From CAZHTS01 sp964535315 (GTDB lineage: Bacteria > Chloroflexota > Anaerolineae > Anaerolineales > Anaerolineaceae), in contig CAZHTS010000045.1 in the NCBI GenBank assembly GCA_964535315.1, positions 1 through 39,037 on the forward strand: DNA of 39,037 nucleotides. The letters are read 5' to 3'. The notes under the pieces were generated by a model that saw only the letters and a program-made list of their open reading frames with translations, made no database searches and was not told the DNA's origin. The position numbers and the translations under genes are program-made. This document shows, one piece after another, positions 23,284 through 32,044 of the stretch (position 1 is the first letter of the stretch; each line of letters opens with the position of its first letter).

Positions 23284-24468
23284 TCAACTCAACATGCAAT
23301 CTTCTCTTTGCCGGGCCTCGACCTTCGGCGCACCGCGCACCCCGGCGTACAAGCCGATCATCAACGCCAGCCCGGCCAGCGGCACCAACGCCGCCGCCAG
23401 CGGCCCGGCGTTCTGCAGCAACACGCCCTGCAGCCAGGGCACCGACATACCGCCCAGGCTGCCCAGCGCCACCGCCAACCCGGCTGCCGTACCGCGCTGG
23501 CGCGCAAACGCCGCAGTGATCACCGCCATCGTGGTTGGGAAGATCGGCCCATATCCCAGTCCCAGCAGAAAAATCGCTGCCAGTGAGCCCGCCGGCCACC
23601 CGACCGAGAGGGGAAACAGCAGCGCGCCGAGCAGGGCGCAGCCCAGGCTGGCCAGCAGCACCTGCATCGGCGCCAGGCGCGCCCCCACCAGCGCCGCCGC
23701 CAGCCGCCCGACCGTCAACATCATCCAGAAACCCGAGGCCACCAACGCCGCCCGCCCGGCCGCAAAACCGGCCGTCTGCTGCATGTAGGCCGCCGCCCAG
23801 CCCCCCACCCCGGTCTCAATGCCCACGTACAACAGCAGAAACGCAGCCAGCGCCCACAACAGCGGCGCCCGGTACAGGCTGCCGCCCGTCTCGTTCTTTT
23901 CATCCGCCTGCCCGGCCGGCAGGTGCAGCGCCCCCAACGGCGCTGCCATCAACAGCAGCAACCCGGCGCCAATCCACAACGCCGGCAGCCCGGTCTGCCA
24001 CACCCCCAGCGCCTGGCTGACAATCCACGGCCCGCCGACCGCCCCCACCCCAAAGAACACATTCACCAGGTTCAACGCCGGCAGGCTTTTCTTGGCAAAC
24101 ACGCCGGCGATCATCACGTTGCCCCCCAGATCGACCATCCCATGCCCGATCCCGGCCAGCAACGTGCAGGCCAGCGTCAGCCCCATCGACGGCGTCGCCG
24201 TCAGCCCGCCCACGCCTCCCGCCAACAGCACCAACCCCACCAGCAGCACCGGACGGATGCCCCAACGGTCACCCAACGGCCCGGCAAAAAATTGCGCCGC
24301 CAGCGACCCCAAAAACAGCGCCGTAAAAATCGTCCCGGCCGAAGCCAGATCCACACCGTTGTGCGCCGCCAGTTCAGGCAGCACCGGCCCCAGGCCCCCC
24401 GTAATCACCCCCAATCCCAGGAAGATCACACAGCACAACACCAACGACCACACCTGCATCTTCGTCAT
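23284..24468 (-). CDS. Major facilitator superfamily transporter (FucP-like sugar group)
   Basis: The 394-residue integral membrane protein has twelve predicted helices in two halves. The first half carries the signature GPLGDRWGIRPVLL between helices 2 and 3, and a counterpart VGRLAAALVGAR in the second half. The pattern resembles the glucose/fucose transporter group (FucP and relatives), which import sugars with protons. The substrate is not certain. I chose MTKMQVW at 24468 because GGAGGTTGAG precedes it; the in-frame extension further upstream is translated from a low-complexity GGAG repeat. The divergent neighbour is a DeoR regulator, a family that often controls sugar transport, and I infer that it controls this gene. 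A downstream palindromic repeat separates it from the convergent glycosyltransferase gene. Confidence 0.83.
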   Translation of the reverse strand: MTKMQVWSLVLCCVIFLGLGVITGGLGPVLPELAAHNGVDLASAGTIFTALFLGSLAAQFFAGPLGDRWGIRPVLLVGLVLLAGGVGGLTATPSMGLTLACTLLAGIGHGMVDLGGNVMIAGVFAKKSLPALNLVNVFFGVGAVGGPWIVSQALGVWQTGLPALWIGAGLLLLMAAPLGALHLPAGQADEKNETGGSLYRAPLLWALAAFLLLYVGIETGVGGWAAAYMQQTAGFAAGRAALVASGFWMMLTVGRLAAALVGARLAPMQVLLASLGCALLGALLFPLSVGWPAGSLAAIFLLGLGYGPIFPTTMAVITAAFARQRGTAAGLAVALGSLGGMSVPWLQGVLLQNAGPLAAALVPLAGLALMIGLYAGVRGAPKVEARQREDCMLS

Positions 24469-24523
24469 CTCAACCTCCTCAATCCGCCACCCCCCACCTG
24501 GCATAATTCTTCTCACCCATCCC

Positions 24524-24630
24524 CCCCTTCTCTCCGCGCCCTCCGCGCCTCCGCGTGCGCCCCCCTCCCCCTCCGCGCCCTCCGCGCCTCCGCGTGCCCC
24601 CCTCCCCCTCCGCGCACCCCCCTCCGCGCC
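24524..24630. repeat. Imperfect tandem repeat of CCTCCGCG units, G-rich on the minus strand
   Basis: Three imperfect copies of a unit with CTCCGCGCCCTCCGCGCCTC and C runs lie between the MFS and DeoR genes. On the minus strand they read as GCGGAGG repeats with runs of five or six G, so they could form a quadruplex in the leader of the MFS transcript. The same element type is at the right end of the window in the other orientation. Confidence 0.75.
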
Positions 24631-24632
24631 AT

Positions 24633-24661
24633 TTGACACCCGCAACCTCACGCAATATAAT
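24633..24661 (+). promoter_or_regulatory. Consensus sigma-70 promoter of the DeoR gene
   Basis: TTGACA (24633-24638), a 17-base spacer and TATAAT (24656-24661) match the full consensus. The leader of about 75 bases is unusually A-rich, holds AAACGC twice, and carries AAGGAG before the start. A regulator operator is likely in this stretch, but I cannot define it. Confidence 0.85.
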
Positions 24662-24742
24662 GCATTAAACAAAAGTATAAACGCTTAAAAACGCAAAGTC
24701 AAGACCAAACAAGCATATTCATGCAATTTCAAGGAGCGCGCC

Positions 24743-25498
24743 ATGCTGAAAGAAGAACGCCAGCAAATCATCCTCGACGCCCTACGCCGTGACGGCAAGG
24801 TCGTCGCCACCGAATTGAGCGCCCGCCTGCAGGTCTCCGAAGACACCATCCGCCGCGACCTGCGCGAACTGGCCGCTTCCGGGCGCCTGACGCGCGTCCA
24901 CGGCGGCGGGCTGCCCCACTCGCCGGCCAGCGCCAGCTACGCCGAGCGCCAGCGCCAGTCGCCACAGGCCAAGGTCGCCATCGCCCACGCCGCTGCCGCC
25001 CTGATCCAACCCGGACAGGTGGTCATCCTCGACGGCGGCACCACCAACCAGCAGCTCGCTCGCGCCATTCCCCACGACCTGCACGCCACCATCATCACCA
25101 ACAGCCCGCCCATCGCCACCGAACTGGCCGAACACCCCGCCCTCGAGATCATCCTCATCGGCGGCACCTTCTACAAATCCTCGCTCGTCACCATTGGTGC
25201 GGCGGTCGTCGCCGCCTTTCAGCAGGTGCGCGCCGACCTGTGCATGCTCGGCATTTGCAGCCTGCACCCCGAAGCCGGCATCACCCTGCCCGATTACGAA
25301 GAATGCTTCGTTAAACAGGCCATGATGCGCAACGCCGCCCAGGTCGTGGCTCTCGTCTCACACGAAAAACTCGGCACCGCTTCGCCTTACACCGTCGCCC
25401 CCATCACCGCCCTGACCCACCTCATCACCGAAGAGAACATCCCCACCGGCGACCTGCAACCCTATCGCCAGGCCGGCATCCAGATCATCCAGGTCTAA
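24743..25498 (+). CDS. DeoR/GlpR family transcription regulator
   Basis: The 251-residue protein has an N-terminal DeoR-type winged helix (about residues 4-56) with the signature helix VSEDTIRRDLRELAASGRLTR followed by VHGG. A C-terminal sugar-phosphate sensor domain (about 75-235) has the motifs LDGGTTNQQLA, TNSPPIATEL and IGGTFYKSSL. The family mostly represses sugar use genes and releases DNA when a phosphorylated sugar binds. The start follows AAGGAG, and the promoter is a consensus one. The divergent MFS carrier is the likely target along with its own gene. Its stop codon TAA (25496-25498) overlaps the stop of the convergent EamA gene. The inducer is unknown. Confidence 0.9.
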   Translation: MLKEERQQIILDALRRDGKVVATELSARLQVSEDTIRRDLRELAASGRLTRVHGGGLPHSPASASYAERQRQSPQAKVAIAHAAAALIQPGQVVILDGGTTNQQLARAIPHDLHATIITNSPPIATELAEHPALEIILIGGTFYKSSLVTIGAAVVAAFQQVRADLCMLGICSLHPEAGITLPDYEECFVKQAMMRNAAQVVALVSHEKLGTASPYTVAPITALTHLITEENIPTGDLQPYRQAGIQIIQV

Positions 25499-26391
25499 GC
25501 GCGCCGGCCGCTCAACTGCACCAGCAACGCCGCCCCGCCCGCCACGACCAGCCCAACAATCTGGCGCGGGCCGGGTGTCTCGCCCAGAAACAGCCAGGCC
25601 AGCAGCGCAATCTGCACCAGCATCGTCCCGTTCAGAATGCTGGCCTCCATGGCGCTCAACGTGCGCAGGGCGTAATTCCACAGGCTGAACGCCAGCGCCG
25701 TATTGAACACCGCCAGCAAAGCAATCAACCCCCAGCTGCGCAACGTCAACGCCGGCATTCCCTGCCAGGCAATCCCCGCCGCCAGCATCACCAGCGATCC
25801 CAGCCCCATGCTGATCACCGTCACCAGGATCACCGGGATGCGCCCGTCGCGATTGATCCGCCGCCCCAACACCGCCCCGCCGGCATTGGTCAACACCCCC
25901 ACCGTCATAATCGCCAGCCCGAGCGCCTGCTCGCCGGCAAAAGACACCGGGTAGAAATAAATCAACAGCCCCACCAGGTTCAAACCGATGCCCAGCCACT
26001 GCCAGCGCCCCGGCCACTCGTTGAGCAGCAGGATACCCAGGGCCGTCACCGCCACCGGCGTAAAATTAAACATCAGGCTGACCGTCATCGCCGGCAAATA
26101 GGCCAGCCCCAGAAACTGCGCCCCCTGCGTCAGGGTGTAATACAACAGCGCCAGCAAAATCAGCCGGGCCCAATCGCCGCGCTCGAACCGGCGCAGCGCC
26201 TGGCGCGCCTCGCTGCCCAACGCAAACGGCAGCAGACACAGGCTCGCCAGGGTGTAGCGCAGCCCGGCAAAGGTCAGGGCGGGGATATCCTCCAGCCCAA
26301 TTTTGATCAGCACCCACGACGCCGACCACAACAACGTCACGAACAGGGCCAGCAGCACCGCCCTGGCCCGCGCAGCAGTCCCCTGCCCCAC
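25495..26391 (-). CDS. EamA family (DMT) transporter
   Basis: The 298-residue membrane protein has ten predicted helices formed by two EamA repeats, as in the drug/metabolite transporter superfamily. The first repeat includes FAGLRYTLASLCLLPFAL and MFNFTPVAVTALGILLLNEWPG, and the second AVFNTALAFSLWNYALRTLSAMEASIL and LGETPGPRQIVG. Members export or import small molecules such as amino acids, and this substrate is unknown. I chose the GTG at 26391, one base after the recJ stop; longer in-frame starts lie inside recJ and do not look like the family. It is probably translated by coupling to recJ. The function has no evident link to DNA repair, so this is likely only a shared transcript. Confidence 0.85.
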   Translation of the reverse strand: MGQGTAARARAVLLALFVTLLWSASWVLIKIGLEDIPALTFAGLRYTLASLCLLPFALGSEARQALRRFERGDWARLILLALLYYTLTQGAQFLGLAYLPAMTVSLMFNFTPVAVTALGILLLNEWPGRWQWLGIGLNLVGLLIYFYPVSFAGEQALGLAIMTVGVLTNAGGAVLGRRINRDGRIPVILVTVISMGLGSLVMLAAGIAWQGMPALTLRSWGLIALLAVFNTALAFSLWNYALRTLSAMEASILNGTMLVQIALLAWLFLGETPGPRQIVGLVVAGGAALLVQLSGRRA

Positions 26392-26392
26392 T

Positions 26393-28084
26393 TTACACCG
26401 TCGGGCGCAGGTCGCGAATGTTGAGTTGCAGCGACACCTGCCCCTGGTAATAATTACGCTCGAAATGGTACAGGATATCCACCCGCCCGGGCATGCGTCC
26501 CGCCCAATGCCCCTGGCGGAAAGCGATGCCATCATAGGTGATGCCGCCGTCCAGCAGCGTCAGGCGCAGATGATTGCCCTCGCTGCCCACCGTGCGATGC
26601 CGCGTCACCCGCACGCCACGCGACACAAACGCCGCCTCAGGGTTATCCACCCCCGTCGGCTGGAGTTGATCCAGGTAGTTCAGCCAGTCCGGGCGCAGCT
26701 GCGCCAGCGAGACCTCCAGGTCTGCCCGGATCTGCGGACGCAGGTCGCGCCCGCCCAGCTCACGTTCCGCAATCGCCTTCAATCGTTCGGCCAGTTCGCC
26801 CACTCGCTCGTTGCGCACCGTCAGGCCGGCCGCCATGGCGTGCCCGCCGTGCCGTTCCAGCAGGTCCTTGCACTCGTCCAACGCCCGGGTGATGTGAAAC
26901 TCGGGGATACTGCGGCACGAGGCCCGCGTGAACTCTTCACCCTGCTGCCCGACGATCGACGGGCGATAATAGGACTCGGTCAGCCGCGCCGCCACCAGCC
27001 CCACCACCCCCGAATTGAAGTCGGGGTGCGTCGCAAACAGCAGTTGTCCCTGGCCGCCGTCGCCCATCAGCGTCTCGGCCATCGTCTGCATCTGCGCCGT
27101 CATCACCTGGCGCTGGCGGTTCTGATCGTCCAGCTTCTGCGCCAACAGCCCGGCGGTCTGCACGTCGTGCGCCATCAACAGACGGAACGAATCCAGCGCC
27201 GTCTCCAAACGCCCGGCGGCGTTCAGGCGCGGCCCCAATCCAAAGCCAATGTCCGTGGCCGTCAGCCGGCTCGCCGTCAACCCGGCCGCCCCCACCAGCG
27301 AGAGCAGCCCCTGACGTTGCCCGTAGCGCAGCCGCGCCAGCCCGGCGCGCACCAGCATGCGGTTCTCGCCTACCAGCGGCACCACGTCCGCCACAGTACC
27401 CAACGCCACCAGGTCCAGCCAATCTTCCGCTGCCAGCCCATCTTGGGGGAAACGACCGACCAGCGCCTGCGCCAGTTTGTAGGCCAGCCCCACCCCCGCC
27501 AGGTTCTTGTCCGGGTAGCCATCGTCGGCCCGTTTGGGGCAGATCACCGCCCGCGCCTCCGGCAGTTCGGCCAGCGGGTGGTGATGATCGGTGATGATCA
27601 TCTCCATGCCCAACTGGCGGGCGCGCTGCGCCTCGGCCGCCGAGCGGATACCGCAGTCCACCGTCACCACCAGTTGAACCCCCGCTGCCGCCAGCGCTTC
27701 CAGCGCTTCATTATTCAGCCCGTAACCCTCGTCAAAACGGTTGGGGATATACTCCTGAACGTCCGCCCCCAACGCCCGCAGCACCTGCACCAGCAGGGCC
27801 GTGGCGGTAACGCCGTCCACGTCGTAATCGCCGTATACCGCCACCCGTTCGCCGGCGCGCACGGCCGCCTCCAGGCGCTCCACCGCTGCGCCCATGTCAC
27901 TCAGCAAAAATGGGTCGCCCGGTTCCAGCGGCGATTGTAAAAAGCGCCGCGCTTCGTCGTTCGTGTGTACCCCACGATTGTAGAGAATCTGTCGCAAGAA
28001 GGGCGGGTAATCACCCAATGCGGCGTCCACCCCGGCCGGGATGGGATCGGCAATGTTCCAGGTTTTTTCAATTCGAGGCTGCAT
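26393..28084 (-). CDS. recJ: Single-stranded-DNA-specific exonuclease RecJ
   Basis: The 563-residue protein is a full-length RecJ nuclease of the DHH family. It degrades single-stranded DNA from the 5' end in recombination and in mismatch and base excision repair. Seen: YGDYDVDGVT (84-93, with metal ligands Asp86, Asp88 and Asp90), CGI in motif II, DHH at 166-168 in ITDHHHP, VALGTVADVVPL, the LNAAGR motif, and GGHAMAAG of the DHHA1 domain. A C-terminal OB-like region follows. The size is typical. I chose the ATG at 28084 because a minus-strand -10 element lies 7 bases upstream; the twelve-residue longer form would need a start before that promoter. The EamA gene starts one base after the stop. 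Confidence 0.95.
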   Translation of the reverse strand: MQPRIEKTWNIADPIPAGVDAALGDYPPFLRQILYNRGVHTNDEARRFLQSPLEPGDPFLLSDMGAAVERLEAAVRAGERVAVYGDYDVDGVTATALLVQVLRALGADVQEYIPNRFDEGYGLNNEALEALAAAGVQLVVTVDCGIRSAAEAQRARQLGMEMIITDHHHPLAELPEARAVICPKRADDGYPDKNLAGVGLAYKLAQALVGRFPQDGLAAEDWLDLVALGTVADVVPLVGENRMLVRAGLARLRYGQRQGLLSLVGAAGLTASRLTATDIGFGLGPRLNAAGRLETALDSFRLLMAHDVQTAGLLAQKLDDQNRQRQVMTAQMQTMAETLMGDGGQGQLLFATHPDFNSGVVGLVAARLTESYYRPSIVGQQGEEFTRASCRSIPEFHITRALDECKDLLERHGGHAMAAGLTVRNERVGELAERLKAIAERELGGRDLRPQIRADLEVSLAQLRPDWLNYLDQLQPTGVDNPEAAFVSRGVRVTRHRTVGSEGNHLRLTLLDGGITYDGIAFRQGHWAGRMPGRVDILYHFERNYYQGQVSLQLNIRDLRPTV

Positions 28085-28091
28085 GCTGTGT

Positions 28092-28120
28092 AGTATAAAC
28101 GCGCCCCGCCCATCCAACAA
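28092..28120 (-). promoter_or_regulatory. Promoter of recJ, probably leaderless
   Basis: On the minus strand TTGTTG (28120-28115) is followed by 17 bases and TATACT (28097-28092). Seven bases then lead to the recJ ATG, so the transcript should start at or very near the start codon. There is no Shine-Dalgarno sequence. Confidence 0.6.
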
Positions 28121-28134
28121 GAGCGCGGATAAGG

Positions 28135-28140
28135 TATAAT
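28135..28140 (+). promoter_or_regulatory. -10 element of the SLC13-tgt operon, probably leaderless
   Basis: TATAAT is separated by 9 bases from the ATG at 28150, with no Shine-Dalgarno sequence between. No convincing -35 hexamer is seen. It lies back to back with the recJ promoter in a 65-base intergenic region. Confidence 0.5.
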
Positions 28141-28149
28141 CCTGGCGTT

Positions 28150-29940
28150 ATGAATCTGGCGGAAGTTTTCGTCCTGCTCCTCACCCTGGCTGCGGCCTAT
28201 CTGCTCATCAGCGAGCGGCTGCGCGCCGACCTGGTGGCGCTGGTCGTCCTGGTCATCCTCGGCCTGAGCGGCATCCTCTCGCCCAACGAAACCTTTGCCG
28301 GCTTCAGCGGCTCGGCGGTCATGACCATCCTGGGTATTTCCATCATCTCCGAGGGGCTGCGCCAGACCGGCGTGACCCAGCGCCTGGGCAACTGGATGTA
28401 CCGCGCCGGCAGCGGGCGCGAGACCCGCCTGATCGCCATCACCATGCTCGCTTCCGCCGGGCTCTCGCTGTTCATGAACAACATCGCCGCCGTCGGCGTG
28501 CTGCTCCCGGCCGTCATGGCCCTTGCCCGTATGAGCAAAACCGCCCCGTCGCGCCTGCTCCTGCCGCTGGCCTACGGCACCACCCTGGGCGGTATGGCCA
28601 CCCTGCTCACCACTGCCAACATCATCGTCAGCGGGGCGCTCAAAGACGCCGGTTTTCGCCCCTTTGGCCTGCTCGACTTTCTGCCCATCGGCCTGCCCAT
28701 CGTCGTGGTCGGCGTCGGCTACATGCTCCTCGTTGGCCGGCGCATGCTGCCCGCCGGCCTTTCGCCGCAGGGCCACCACACCCAACAATTGCGCCAGCAG
28801 CTCGAGAGCCTCTACGATCTGTCCGGCAGCCGCTGCGCCGTCGAAGTCCTCCCCGAAAGCCCGCTGGCCGAAAAAACGCTGGCCGGCGGCGACTGGGCCC
28901 AGCGCACCGGGTTGAACGTGCTCGCCATCCTGCACAACGGCCAGGCGCACTTCACCCCCGACCCGCAAAGCATCGTCCATGCCGGCGACCTGCTCCTGGC
29001 GCAGGGCCAGCCCAACCTGGCCGAATTGTGCGTCCTCGGCCTGCGCTCTCGCCCCATCCCCGCCGCCCTCTCGCTCACCGACGAAGCCACCGTTCTGGTC
29101 GAACTGGTCATCCCGCCGCACTCCGAACTCATCGGCCAGACGCTGCGCCAGGCCAGCTTTCGCGAACGGTTCAACCTCAACGTCATCGCCCTGTGGCGCG
29201 AAGGCCGTCCCCGCCATAGTGAACTGGCCTGTCTGCCGCTGCGCTGCGGTGACGCCCTGCTCGTCCAGGGCTCTGCCGCCCACGTACACCTGCTCGGACG
29301 GCAGACCAACCTGATGCTGCTGGAAGAAGATCCCGACGCCGTCGCCAAACCGGGCAAGGCCCGTCTCGCCCTGTGGCTCACCCTGCTCACCCTGGGAGCG
29401 GCCTCCCTCGGCATCCTGCCGGTGGCCGTCACCGTCATGGCCGGCGCCGTCCTCCTGCTGCTCACCGGCTGCCTGCGCATGAGTGACATCTACCAATCGG
29501 TCGAATGGAAAGCCATCTTCCTCATCGCCGGCATGTGGCCGCTCAGCACCGCCATCCGCTCCACCGGGCTGGCGGCGCACGCCATCCAGGCTCTGCTTGC
29601 CGCCACCGGGCAGGTGGCCCCGCTGGTCATCGCCGCCATCTTCATTCTCATCGCCCTGCTTTTCACCCAGTTCATGAGCGGGCAGGTGGCTGCGCTCGTC
29701 CTCGCGCCCCTGGCGCTGGCTGCCGCCGGCCAGATCGGCGCCGACCCGCGCAGCATGGGCATGGCCGTCGCCCTGGGCTGTTCGCTGGCCTTTCCCACCC
29801 CCTTCGGTCACCCGGTCAACATCATGGTCATGGGCCCCGGAGGCTACACCTTTAAAGACTATCTGCGCATCGGCGCCCCGCTCACCCTGCTGGTCTTTCT
29901 GACCCTGCTGGCCGGGCTGCGCCTCTTCTGGGGTCTCTAA
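28150..29940 (+). CDS. SLC13/DASS family transporter with two RCK-C domains
   Basis: The 596-residue membrane protein has a split transporter domain. The N-terminal half (about residues 1-200) includes GLSGILSPNETFAGFSGSAV and MNNIAAVGVLLPAVMAL, and the C-terminal half (about 395-596) includes FMSGQVAALVLAPL and AFPTPFGHPVNIMVMGPGGY. Between them lie two RCK-C (TrkA-C) domains at about 218-305 and 314-390, as in the SAC1-like branch of the SLC13 family, which moves sulfate or dicarboxylates with Na+. The RCK-C modules probably sense a ligand and gate transport. The substrate cannot be fixed. The gene is probably leaderless. Tgt starts two bases after its stop, so the two are co-transcribed, although I see no metabolic link. 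Confidence 0.87.
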   Translation: MNLAEVFVLLLTLAAAYLLISERLRADLVALVVLVILGLSGILSPNETFAGFSGSAVMTILGISIISEGLRQTGVTQRLGNWMYRAGSGRETRLIAITMLASAGLSLFMNNIAAVGVLLPAVMALARMSKTAPSRLLLPLAYGTTLGGMATLLTTANIIVSGALKDAGFRPFGLLDFLPIGLPIVVVGVGYMLLVGRRMLPAGLSPQGHHTQQLRQQLESLYDLSGSRCAVEVLPESPLAEKTLAGGDWAQRTGLNVLAILHNGQAHFTPDPQSIVHAGDLLLAQGQPNLAELCVLGLRSRPIPAALSLTDEATVLVELVIPPHSELIGQTLRQASFRERFNLNVIALWREGRPRHSELACLPLRCGDALLVQGSAAHVHLLGRQTNLMLLEEDPDAVAKPGKARLALWLTLLTLGAASLGILPVAVTVMAGAVLLLLTGCLRMSDIYQSVEWKAIFLIAGMWPLSTAIRSTGLAAHAIQALLAATGQVAPLVIAAIFILIALLFTQFMSGQVAALVLAPLALAAAGQIGADPRSMGMAVALGCSLAFPTPFGHPVNIMVMGPGGYTFKDYLRIGAPLTLLVFLTLLAGLRLFWGL

Positions 29941-29942
29941 CC

Positions 29943-31064
29943 ATGTCTGATACCGCTCCCTTCACCTTTGATGTCCTCGCCCGTCAGGGCCGCGCCCGCG
30001 CCGGTGTCTTTCACACCCCGCACGGCGACCTGCCCACCCCGGTCTTCGCCCCGGTGGGCACACAGGCCACCGTCAAGGCCGTCACCCCGCGCCAGCTGGC
30101 CGAAATCGGCGCCACCCTGGTGCTCTCCAACACCTATCACCTCTACCTGCGCCCCGGCGCCGACCTGGTGGCCGAGATGGGCGGGCTGCACGGTTTCATG
30201 CGCTGGCCCAATCCCATCCTGACCGACTCGGGCGGCTTCCAGGTCTTTTCGCTGTCCGCCATGCGCAAGATCGACGCCGACGGCGTCACCTTTAAAAGCC
30301 ACGTCGACGGCTCAATGCACCGCTTTACCCCCGAGACCTCCATTCAAATCCAGGAGAAGCTCGGCGCCGATATCATCATGGCCTTCGACGAATGCGCCCC
30401 GCCCTACGATCGCGACTACAACCTGCGCGCCATGCAGCGCACCCACGCCTGGGCCGAACGCTGCCTGCAAGCCCACACCCGCCCCGACCAGGCCCTCTTT
30501 GGCATCGTCCAGGGCGGCGCCTTTGCCGACCTGCGCCGGCAATCCGCCGAATACATCGCCTCGCTCGGCTTCCCCGGCCACGCCATCGGCGGACTCTCGG
30601 TCGGCGAAAGCAAAGCGGACATGGCCGCCATGATCGAGGTCGTCAACGATGTCCTGCCCGAAGACAGGCCCCGCTACCTGATGGGCGTCGGCTCGCCCGA
30701 AGACCTGATCAACGGCATCCTGCGCGGCGTCGATATCTTCGACTGCGTCCTGCCCACCCGCCTGGCGCGCCATCAGGCCGCCTTCACCTCCACCGGGCGC
30801 ATCAACCTGCTCAACGCCGTCCACAGCCGCGACCCGCGCCCCATCGAAGAAAACTGCGGCTGCTACACCTGCCAGAATTTCAGCCGCGCCTACCTGCGCC
30901 ACCTGATCGTCGCCAAAGAGCTGCTCGCCTCCACCCTGATCTCGATCCACAACCTCTACACCCTGCTCGAACTGGTGCGCCGCGCCCGGCAGGCCATCTT
31001 TGCCGGCCAGTTCGACGACTTCGCCGCCCAATTCCTGGCCAGCTACATCCCCCGCAGACTCTGA
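29943..31064 (+). CDS. tgt: tRNA-guanine(34) transglycosylase
   Basis: The 373-residue enzyme exchanges guanine 34 for preQ1 in the anticodon of GUN tRNAs (Asp, Asn, His, Tyr) as a step to queuosine. Seen: LSNTYHLYLRPG, TDSGGFQVFSL with the catalytic Asp95, GIVQGG (188-192), GGLSVGE, YLMGVGSPED, and the nucleophile Asp267 in IFDCVLPTR. The zinc site is complete, with Cys305, Cys307, Cys310 and His336. The size is typical of the bacterial enzyme. It begins two bases after the SLC13 gene with no clear Shine-Dalgarno sequence and so probably depends on coupling. No queuosine synthesis genes (queA, queC, queD, queE, queF) lie in the window. Confidence 0.96.
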   Translation: MSDTAPFTFDVLARQGRARAGVFHTPHGDLPTPVFAPVGTQATVKAVTPRQLAEIGATLVLSNTYHLYLRPGADLVAEMGGLHGFMRWPNPILTDSGGFQVFSLSAMRKIDADGVTFKSHVDGSMHRFTPETSIQIQEKLGADIIMAFDECAPPYDRDYNLRAMQRTHAWAERCLQAHTRPDQALFGIVQGGAFADLRRQSAEYIASLGFPGHAIGGLSVGESKADMAAMIEVVNDVLPEDRPRYLMGVGSPEDLINGILRGVDIFDCVLPTRLARHQAAFTSTGRINLLNAVHSRDPRPIEENCGCYTCQNFSRAYLRHLIVAKELLASTLISIHNLYTLLELVRRARQAIFAGQFDDFAAQFLASYIPRRL

Positions 31065-31093
31065 GGCGCCGCAAAGGCCTCCTGCCCGGAGAC

Positions 31094-32044
31094 TCAGCCG
31101 TCGATCGTTTCAAGATACTGCCCCAGGCTGCGCAACGCCGGAACGTCCGCTCCCAATCCGTCCGCTGTGCGGAGCATGGCGGCATAATGCATTTTTGTCT
31201 CACGCAGGCTGCCCGGCGAAGCGGCATGCGCCGTATAACGCTGCATACTTTTGTTGGTGGTGTATAACCAGCGCATCATCGCCACCACCAGCCAGTCTGG
31301 CCAGTTGAGATATGAAAGCTCGGGCTGCTGCTTCCAATCGGCCCCACGCCGCTCGCACAACGCCAGCAGTTCGCGCGTCGCATGCAGGCAAACCCTGAGC
31401 AAGGCCCCATCCTGCAAATAGGCCCGCTGCTCGCCGTGTCTGGCAAAGCCAGCAGCAAAACCGATCACGCTGGCGTTGTGCACCCATAGCCAGTGCAGGA
31501 TATTATCGGGCAGGTGCGGCCGCATGTCCGCCCGCTCAAACAACGCCTTGACTCGCAGCAGCCGGTCGCTCGACCGCCCGTCCGCCTCACCCAGGTGGAT
31601 CTCTGCCCCGAGGTTCGTCCAGTACACCCCATTGCGGACCGTTCCGCCGCCGTCGCCATAACCCAGCAAGTACTGATCGCGCCGCAGGCAGGCATCCAGT
31701 ACGGCGGTGCCTTCCCAGTTGGAAGTGAGCGGCAGGAAAATTGCGTCGCCGGCGTGCGGGGCGAGCATGCGCAGCGCCGCTTCCAACTGTTGGGCGTTGA
31801 CCGGCACAATGATTAATTCGTAGCCATCCGACGGCTGAATCGTTTCGACGCAGCGCAGCGCATAGTGCGCCATCTGGTTGGCCGCGTGCCCCTTACGCTC
31901 GTCGAGTACATCGAGCGTCACACCGTGCGCGTATTGTTCCCGGCGTCCGGGACGCACGAAATGGCTGACATCCACTCCGGCCTCTGCCAGCGCCCAACCA
32001 TAAATCGTTCCAATCACACCATTTCCGACCATTAATGTTTTCAT
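31094..32044 (-). CDS. ApbA/PanE-like (ketopantoate reductase family) oxidoreductase
   Basis: The 316-residue protein begins with a Rossmann nucleotide-binding motif, GNGVIGTIYGWALAEAG, in the first 25 residues, followed by VRPGRR, which fits NADPH preference. The N-terminal domain matches the ApbA family, in which 2-dehydropantoate reductase is the best known member. The C-terminal helical domain is only weakly like that enzyme, and the usual catalytic Lys and NKW-type motif of PanE are not obvious, so the substrate is likely different. I chose the ATG at 32044 because AAAGGAG lies in the loop just upstream; a start 18 bases earlier overlaps that site. The start codon is buried in a perfect 11-bp hairpin. 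The upstream gene on the same strand is a MalT-like regulator, which may control it. Confidence 0.75.
   Translation of the reverse strand: MKTLMVGNGVIGTIYGWALAEAGVDVSHFVRPGRREQYAHGVTLDVLDERKGHAANQMAHYALRCVETIQPSDGYELIIVPVNAQQLEAALRMLAPHAGDAIFLPLTSNWEGTAVLDACLRRDQYLLGYGDGGGTVRNGVYWTNLGAEIHLGEADGRSSDRLLRVKALFERADMRPHLPDNILHWLWVHNASVIGFAAGFARHGEQRAYLQDGALLRVCLHATRELLALCERRGADWKQQPELSYLNWPDWLVVAMMRWLYTTNKSMQRYTAHAASPGSLRETKMHYAAMLRTADGLGADVPALRSLGQYLETIDG

Noticed and set aside
24524..24630. CRISPR array
   Set aside because: The units are short, C-rich and directly joined, without unique spacers, and no cas gene is near.
24469..24672. A longer N-terminus for the MFS protein
   Set aside because: It is a translation of the GGAG repeat. 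The ATG at 24468 has a strong Shine-Dalgarno sequence and starts the first membrane helix.
27901..29811. A 636-codon open frame on the minus strand across the SLC13 gene
   Set aside because: The product is a low-complexity Gly/Asp/Gln-rich string with no family motif, antisense to a clear transporter gene. Such frames are common in GC-rich DNA.
31094..32044. Ketopantoate reductase PanE as a firm call
   Set aside because: Only the N-terminal nucleotide-binding domain fits well, and the usual catalytic residues are not clear.
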